A model generated the notes under the pieces. It was not told where the DNA came from, ran no database searches, and saw only the letters and a program-made list of their open reading frames with translations. Shown piece after piece: positions 60,171 through 64,000 of a DNA stretch of 64,000 nt. Each line of letters starts with the position of its first letter. The stretch's first letter is position 1. The translations under genes and the position numbers were made by a program. The stretch lies in assembly GCA_034430215.1 (NCBI GenBank), contig DAOUFE010000045.1:1-64000 (forward strand), written 5' to 3'. The DNA is from UBA4782 sp034430215 (GTDB taxonomy: Bacteria > Chloroflexota > Anaerolineae > Anaerolineales > Anaerolineaceae).

Positions 60171-60899
60171 ATGCAAAATAAAAATATAGTGGAATTTAAA
60201 GTGTGGGGAAGGTATGCCCTGTTCACTGACCCCATTACCAAGATAGGAGGTGAAAAATATTCTTATCAGATTCCCACCTATGAAGCTCTCAAAGGGATTC
60301 TGAGTTCGGTCTATTGGAAACCCACGATCATCTGGGTGATTGATAGGGTCAGGGTGATGAAACCCATTAAAACACAAACCCGCAGCATCAGGCCGATCAA
60401 ATATCATACCAATAGCAATGATCTCTCAATCTATACCTATCTTTCTGATGTTGAATATCAGGTGCAGGCACATTTCGAGTGGAATTATGCACGCGAAAGT
60501 ATGGCAGCTGATCGGAATGAAAACAAGCATTACTTTGTTGCCAAACGAATGATCGAACGGGGAGGGCGAAGGGATGTTTTTCTTGGCACGCGGGAATGCC
60601 AGGGGTATGTCGAATCGTGCCGGTTTGGCGAAGGTCAGGGATTCTATGATGATTATCCGGATGAACTATCCTTCGGGCTGATGTTCCATGGTTTTGATTA
60701 CCCTGATGAAGGAAAAAAAGATGAATTCTGGGCTCGTTTCTGGCGCCCAAAGATGGTCAAGGGGGTGGTTGAATTTTTACCTCCGGATGATAAATCCATC
60801 ATTCGAAATTTTGTACGCAAGATGACCGCTACACCAATTCCTTCCTGTGGGCTTGAAGAAAAAGGTCTCCTTGAAGGGTACAAGGAAGGAGCGGTGTGA
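60171..60899 (+). CDS. cas5c: Cas5c (Cas5d) crRNA-processing endonuclease
   Basis: In type I-C systems, which lack Cas6, this subunit cuts the pre-crRNA and caps the crRNA 5' handle. The 242-residue protein has the RAMP fold start VEFKVWGRYALFTDP and candidate catalytic residues Tyr48, Lys119 and His120 (SSVYWKP; NENKHYFVAKR), matching Tyr46, Lys116 and His117 of the Bacillus halodurans enzyme by my alignment. The start at 60171 follows GAGGAGG. No cas6 gene is present, as expected. Confidence 0.93.
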   Translation: MQNKNIVEFKVWGRYALFTDPITKIGGEKYSYQIPTYEALKGILSSVYWKPTIIWVIDRVRVMKPIKTQTRSIRPIKYHTNSNDLSIYTYLSDVEYQVQAHFEWNYARESMAADRNENKHYFVAKRMIERGGRRDVFLGTRECQGYVESCRFGEGQGFYDDYPDELSFGLMFHGFDYPDEGKKDEFWARFWRPKMVKGVVEFLPPDDKSIIRNFVRKMTATPIPSCGLEEKGLLEGYKEGAV

Positions 60900-60900
60900 G

Positions 60901-62829
60901 ATGAGCTGGCTCCAGAACTTATATCAAACTTATGAGAATTGCCAGGAGAGTATCGGGTATTCTGATAATGAAAAACAAAGACCATTGCTTCCCATATGCC
61001 ACATTACAACTCAGGCACAAATCGAAGTCGTAATTGATCACGAAGGTACCTTCAAGCGAGCAAGCGTAGTCACAAAGCAAAATGCCACTACCATTATTCC
61101 CTGCACTGAAGGTTCGGGTGGTAGAGGAGGGATAAGACCGGAAGAGCATCCTTTATGTGACAAATTGCAATATGTGGCAGGGGATTTTACCGAATATGGT
61201 GGTAGAGTGACAATTGGTTACGCAGGAGAACCAAAGGAACCTTTCAATAATTACATCGAAACCCTTTCTCAATGGTGCCTTTCTCCATTTGCTCACCCTA
61301 AAGCACGAGCAGTATTGAGATATGTCAAGAAAAAATCTTTGATAAGAGACCTGGTAGATAGACAGATACTTCACGTTGGGAAAGACGGCAAATTCTTAAA
61401 AAAGGGTGAGGTTAACAGAGACAAGAATACGAAGGATATTTTCTCGGTTATTGATTCTCAGGATAATGCCTTTGTTCGCTGGGTAGTCGAAGAACCTGGG
61501 GTTCCCGAAAGCCGGGTGTGGATGGATCAAACCCTGTGGCAAAGTTGGATAGATTTCTATCTTCAAAACAGGAATGACAAATCTTTTTGTTATGCTACAG
61601 GAGAAAATCAAGTTATCTCAAGAAACCACCCCAAATACATTCGTAGAGAAGGCGATGGGGCAAAAATCATATCTGCCAATGATTCAAACGGATACACTTT
61701 TCGAGGACGTTTTATAGATGATGAACAGGCTTGTGGTGTGGGTGTTGAAGTATCACAGAAAGCTCATTTTGTCCTCTCCTGGTTGATCAGTCGTCAAGGG
61801 TATGTAAAAGGAGATCTTGCCATCGTTGCTTGGGCATTGTCTGGTGCTCCAGTTCCACAGCCTACCGATGATGCGTATACCCTACTTTTTGAAGATCTTC
61901 CCATTGAAGAGGATTTTCATTCCTACACGGCACAAGAAATTGCCATCCATTTGAAGAAAAGAATCGCAGGGTATGGCAGGAAAATGAATGTAAGGGAAAA
62001 AGTCACAGTTATGGCGCTGGATTCGGCAACCCCTGGTCGCCTATCCATTACATACTATAACGAATTATCAGGATCAAAATTTTTGGAAAGAATAGAAGCC
62101 TGGCACACCTCATGTGCATGGCTGCATCGCTACCGCGAAATTCAGGATCGTAAAAGCGGGAAAAAACGATATATCCCATTCATCGGTGCGCCTGCCCCAA
62201 CTGACATAGCAGAAGCTGCCTTCGGAATTCGAGTGGACGATGAACTTCGTAAAGCAACGATCTCTCGCCTGCTTCCCTGTATTGTGGATGGTCTACCTAT
62301 CCCGCGTGATCTTGTTGAATCAGCAGTACGAAGGGCATCGAACCGAGCTGGATTGAATAATTGGGATTGGGAAAAAACACTCAGTATTGCCTGTGCACTA
62401 TTTAAAAAATATAAAGAAAGAAAGGAGAGTTTTGACATGCCTCTAGATGAAACCAGAAATTCTCGTGATTATCTCTATGGAAGGCTGCTTGCTATAGCAG
62501 ATGTTCTTGAAGAAAGAGCACTTTATAAAAATGAACAAAAACGTGCCACCAATGCTGCACGTTATATGCAACAGTTCTCTCAAAGTCCTTTCCGCACCTG
62601 GAAACAGATCCATGATTCACTTGGACCTTCCATTCTTCGTTTGGGGGGAGCCCATTACTATAAAAACCTGATCGCTGAAGTTTCAAGTCTATTTGCCCCG
62701 GCTGACTTTAATAGTAATAAACCTCTCTCCGGGGAGTATTTATTGGGGTATTACTGCCAGAGGCAGAAGCTCACTGAGAAAAAAGATAATGCAGCATCTG
62801 AAGAACAAGAAATAAATGAAGAAATTTAG
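60901..62829 (+). CDS. cas8c: Cas8c large Cascade subunit (Csd1)
   Basis: The 642-residue protein is the type I-C large subunit that recognises the PAM. It begins MSWLQNLYQTYENCQESIGY, typical of Csd1, and includes NAFVRWVVEEPGVPESRVW and the family segment WLISRQGYVKGDLAIVAW. The start lies 2 nt after the cas5c stop, behind AAGGAAGGAG. The C-terminal 130 residues correspond to a small-subunit-like helical domain with its own internal start (next entry). Confidence 0.93.
   Translation: MSWLQNLYQTYENCQESIGYSDNEKQRPLLPICHITTQAQIEVVIDHEGTFKRASVVTKQNATTIIPCTEGSGGRGGIRPEEHPLCDKLQYVAGDFTEYGGRVTIGYAGEPKEPFNNYIETLSQWCLSPFAHPKARAVLRYVKKKSLIRDLVDRQILHVGKDGKFLKKGEVNRDKNTKDIFSVIDSQDNAFVRWVVEEPGVPESRVWMDQTLWQSWIDFYLQNRNDKSFCYATGENQVISRNHPKYIRREGDGAKIISANDSNGYTFRGRFIDDEQACGVGVEVSQKAHFVLSWLISRQGYVKGDLAIVAWALSGAPVPQPTDDAYTLLFEDLPIEEDFHSYTAQEIAIHLKKRIAGYGRKMNVREKVTVMALDSATPGRLSITYYNELSGSKFLERIEAWHTSCAWLHRYREIQDRKSGKKRYIPFIGAPAPTDIAEAAFGIRVDDELRKATISRLLPCIVDGLPIPRDLVESAVRRASNRAGLNNWDWEKTLSIACALFKKYKERKESFDMPLDETRNSRDYLYGRLLAIADVLEERALYKNEQKRATNAARYMQQFSQSPFRTWKQIHDSLGPSILRLGGAHYYKNLIAEVSSLFAPADFNSNKPLSGEYLLGYYCQRQKLTEKKDNAASEEQEINEEI
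62437..62829 (+). CDS. cas11c: Cas11c small subunit from an internal start in cas8c
   Basis: Inside cas8c, at codon 513 and in the same frame, an ATG (62437) follows a strong AAGGAGAG (62422-62429) with ideal 7-nt spacing. Translation from it gives a 130-residue, mainly helical protein (MPLDETRNSRDYLYGRLLA at its start) that ends with Cas8c. In studied type I-C systems, such as Desulfovibrio vulgaris, a small subunit Cas11c of about this size is made in just this way and is needed for Cascade. The call is inference from position, frame, ribosome-binding site and length. Confidence 0.8.
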   Translation: MPLDETRNSRDYLYGRLLAIADVLEERALYKNEQKRATNAARYMQQFSQSPFRTWKQIHDSLGPSILRLGGAHYYKNLIAEVSSLFAPADFNSNKPLSGEYLLGYYCQRQKLTEKKDNAASEEQEINEEI

Positions 62830-62862
62830 AATAAAAATTCGAATAGAAAAGGAATGATAAAA

Positions 62863-63771
62863 ATGACTACTCTCACCAATAAGATTGATTTTGCAGTGAT
62901 CGTTTCAGTAAAGCATGCCAATCCCAACGGCGACCCATTGAATGGAAATCGCCCACGGTATGACTATGATGGGAAGGGCGAGATCTCTGATGTTGCTATC
63001 AAGCGAAAAATTCGTAACCGGTTGATGGATATGGGAAAAGCTATTTTCGTTCAATCTGATGACAAGCGGGTAGATGAGTATCCAAGTCTTCGGGCACGCG
63101 CAGAAGGAGTATTAAGTGCTGCTGATAGGAAGGATGAAAAGACTTACCGTAATGCAGCCTGCAAAACATGGGTAGATGTGCGCGCTTTTGGGCAGGTTTT
63201 TGCTTATAGTGGTGGTAAAAAGGGTGGCAAGAAACAGGAAAACAGTGAAAAAGAAGAATCAAGCAATGCATCCGGTATTTCAATTGGCATCCGAGGACCC
63301 GTATCACTTCACCCGGCATTTTCCGTCGTTCCGGTACTTGATCGAGTCTCCAGCATTCAGATCACGAAAAGCGTGAGTGGTGAAGGCGACGGCACGAAAA
63401 AGGCTTCGGACACGATGGGGATGAAACATCGTGTGGACCATGGTGTATATGTTTTTTATGGTAGTATGAATCCACAGCTTGCTTCGATCACGGGCTTTTC
63501 CGATGAAGATGCAGAAGATATTAAAGAAGCATTGAAAACCCTGTTCCGCAATGATGCTTCGTCTGCACGTCCAGAAGGCAGCATGGAAGTGAACAAACTG
63601 TACTGGTGGAAACATAATAATCCGAATGGTCAATATTCCTCAGCCAAAGTGCACCGACTATTGCAAATTGCTACCAAACCTGGCATTGAAGAACCAAAAA
63701 GTATCGAAGATTACGATATTGTTCTGAATACATTGCCAGGTCTTGCATGTGAAGAGATCAATGGCGAATAA
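62863..63771 (+). CDS. cas7c: Cas7c Cascade backbone subunit (Csd2)
   Basis: The 302-residue protein forms the crRNA-binding filament. It opens with the Csd2 signature KIDFAVIVSVKHANPNGDPLNGNRPR and includes DVAIKRKIRNRLMDMG, GPVSLHPAFS and DTMGMKHRVDHGVYVFYGSMNP. A Lys/Ser-rich stretch (about 121-140) is probably the thumb loop. The start at 62863 is preferred over 62854 because AAAGGA then has 9-nt spacing. It is followed after 11 nt by cas4. Confidence 0.95.
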   Translation: MTTLTNKIDFAVIVSVKHANPNGDPLNGNRPRYDYDGKGEISDVAIKRKIRNRLMDMGKAIFVQSDDKRVDEYPSLRARAEGVLSAADRKDEKTYRNAACKTWVDVRAFGQVFAYSGGKKGGKKQENSEKEESSNASGISIGIRGPVSLHPAFSVVPVLDRVSSIQITKSVSGEGDGTKKASDTMGMKHRVDHGVYVFYGSMNPQLASITGFSDEDAEDIKEALKTLFRNDASSARPEGSMEVNKLYWWKHNNPNGQYSSAKVHRLLQIATKPGIEEPKSIEDYDIVLNTLPGLACEEINGE

Positions 63772-63782
63772 CACTGTGTTGG

Positions 63783-64000
63783 ATGAATAAATCCGAATAC
63801 TCTTCTGACGAACTTTTATATCTATCAGGCATCCAGCATTTTGCGTTCTGTAGACGGCAGTGGGCACTTAACCAAGTGGAAGACCAATGGCAGGATAATG
63901 TTCTGACCGTCGAAGGAAAGCAGATGCATGAACGGGCTGATGATCCCTACTTCTCTGAAGTAAGAGATGGGGTGATCATCACCCGTTCAATGCCGATTGC
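63783..64000 (+). CDS. cas4: Cas4 nuclease, N-terminal part (cut by window end)
   Basis: The frame starting at 63783 runs open to the window edge, 72 complete codons. It reads SSDELLYLSGIQHFAFCRRQWAL near the start (shown here in parts: GIQHFAFCRRQWAL at 16-29), with the first Fe-S Cys at 23 and EGKQMHERAD further on, the pattern of Cas4. Cas4 trims prespacers with Cas1-Cas2. The order cas7-cas4 is as expected for type I-C; cas1, cas2 and the CRISPR array should lie beyond the edge. Confidence 0.9.
   Translation, partial: MNKSEYSSDELLYLSGIQHFAFCRRQWALNQVEDQWQDNVLTVEGKQMHERADDPYFSEVRDGVIITRSMPI

Noticed and set aside
63783..64000. Possible CRISPR array near the cas genes
   Set aside because: No regularly spaced direct repeat of 25-37 nt was found anywhere in the window; the array is expected beyond the right edge after cas1-cas2.
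1..64000. tRNA, rRNA, transposase or phage genes
   Set aside because: Intergenic stretches were read for T-loop patterns, and proteins for transposase or integrase motifs; none was seen. Short or unusual tRNAs could be missed without a covariance search.

Overview
The window reads as one chromosomal segment of a bacterium, most likely a member of the Chloroflexota close to the Anaerolineae. That placement is an inference. It rests on the mix of genes: glycyl-tRNA synthetase alpha and beta subunits fused in one chain, NBR1-type Ig-like lipoproteins with Thr/Pro linkers, an archaeal-type HMG-CoA synthase cluster, a GPP34 protein and a gatCAB operon. Base composition is moderate and even. I see no insertion sequence, prophage, tRNA or rRNA gene.

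Layout. 0-4 kb (minus): HMG-CoA reductase, HMG-CoA synthase, a thiolase-like protein that has lost its catalytic residues, and a DUF35 zinc-ribbon/OB protein, together the head of a mevalonate pathway. 4-10.5 kb: citrate synthase and an IclR regulator (minus) diverge from isocitrate dehydrogenase and aconitase (plus), a compact oxidative citrate-to-2-oxoglutarate module. 10.5-14.2 kb: a secreted subtilase behind a structured leader with a terminator, then a WD40-like lipoprotein. 14.2-20.3 kb: dnaG-sigA (minus) and pcrA (plus). 20.3-25.7 kb: GPP34 protein, small membrane protein, SRP RNA, two methyltransferases, a GAF histidine kinase and a small unknown protein. 25.8-33 kb: glyQS, a DUF3592 protein and a four-gene Na+-pumping acyl-CoA decarboxylase (A-D-C-B). 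33-40 kb: PlsC, MurJ, an AarF/UbiB-type kinase, a rhomboid protease, a Clp-fold membrane protease and a coiled-coil membrane protein. 40-51 kb: Thr/Pro-linker lipoproteins, adenosine-specific kinase, gatCAB, thrC-thrB, and a secreted four-repeat protein with poly-Thr linkers. 51-56 kb: a large PP2C-like pseudo-phosphatase/propeller membrane protein, and rho followed by a LysM-M23 peptidase. 56.7-64 kb: a type I-C CRISPR-Cas operon, WYL regulator-cas3-cas5c-cas8c(cas11c)-cas7c-cas4, cut by the window edge; cas1, cas2 and the array are expected downstream.

Most notable points: a strong internal ribosome-binding site and in-frame ATG inside cas8c, which predicts a separate Cas11c small subunit; the thiolase-like protein with Cys, both His and Asn positions replaced, inside an otherwise intact HMG-CoA operon; a pseudoknot-plus-terminator leader before the subtilase; repeated TGTTGC/GCAACA sites before the CRISPR operon; and a recurring promoter design in which a (often TGn-extended) -10 box lies only 6-9 nt from the ATG, predicting leaderless mRNAs for sigA, pcrA, murJ, the UbiB-like kinase and others.
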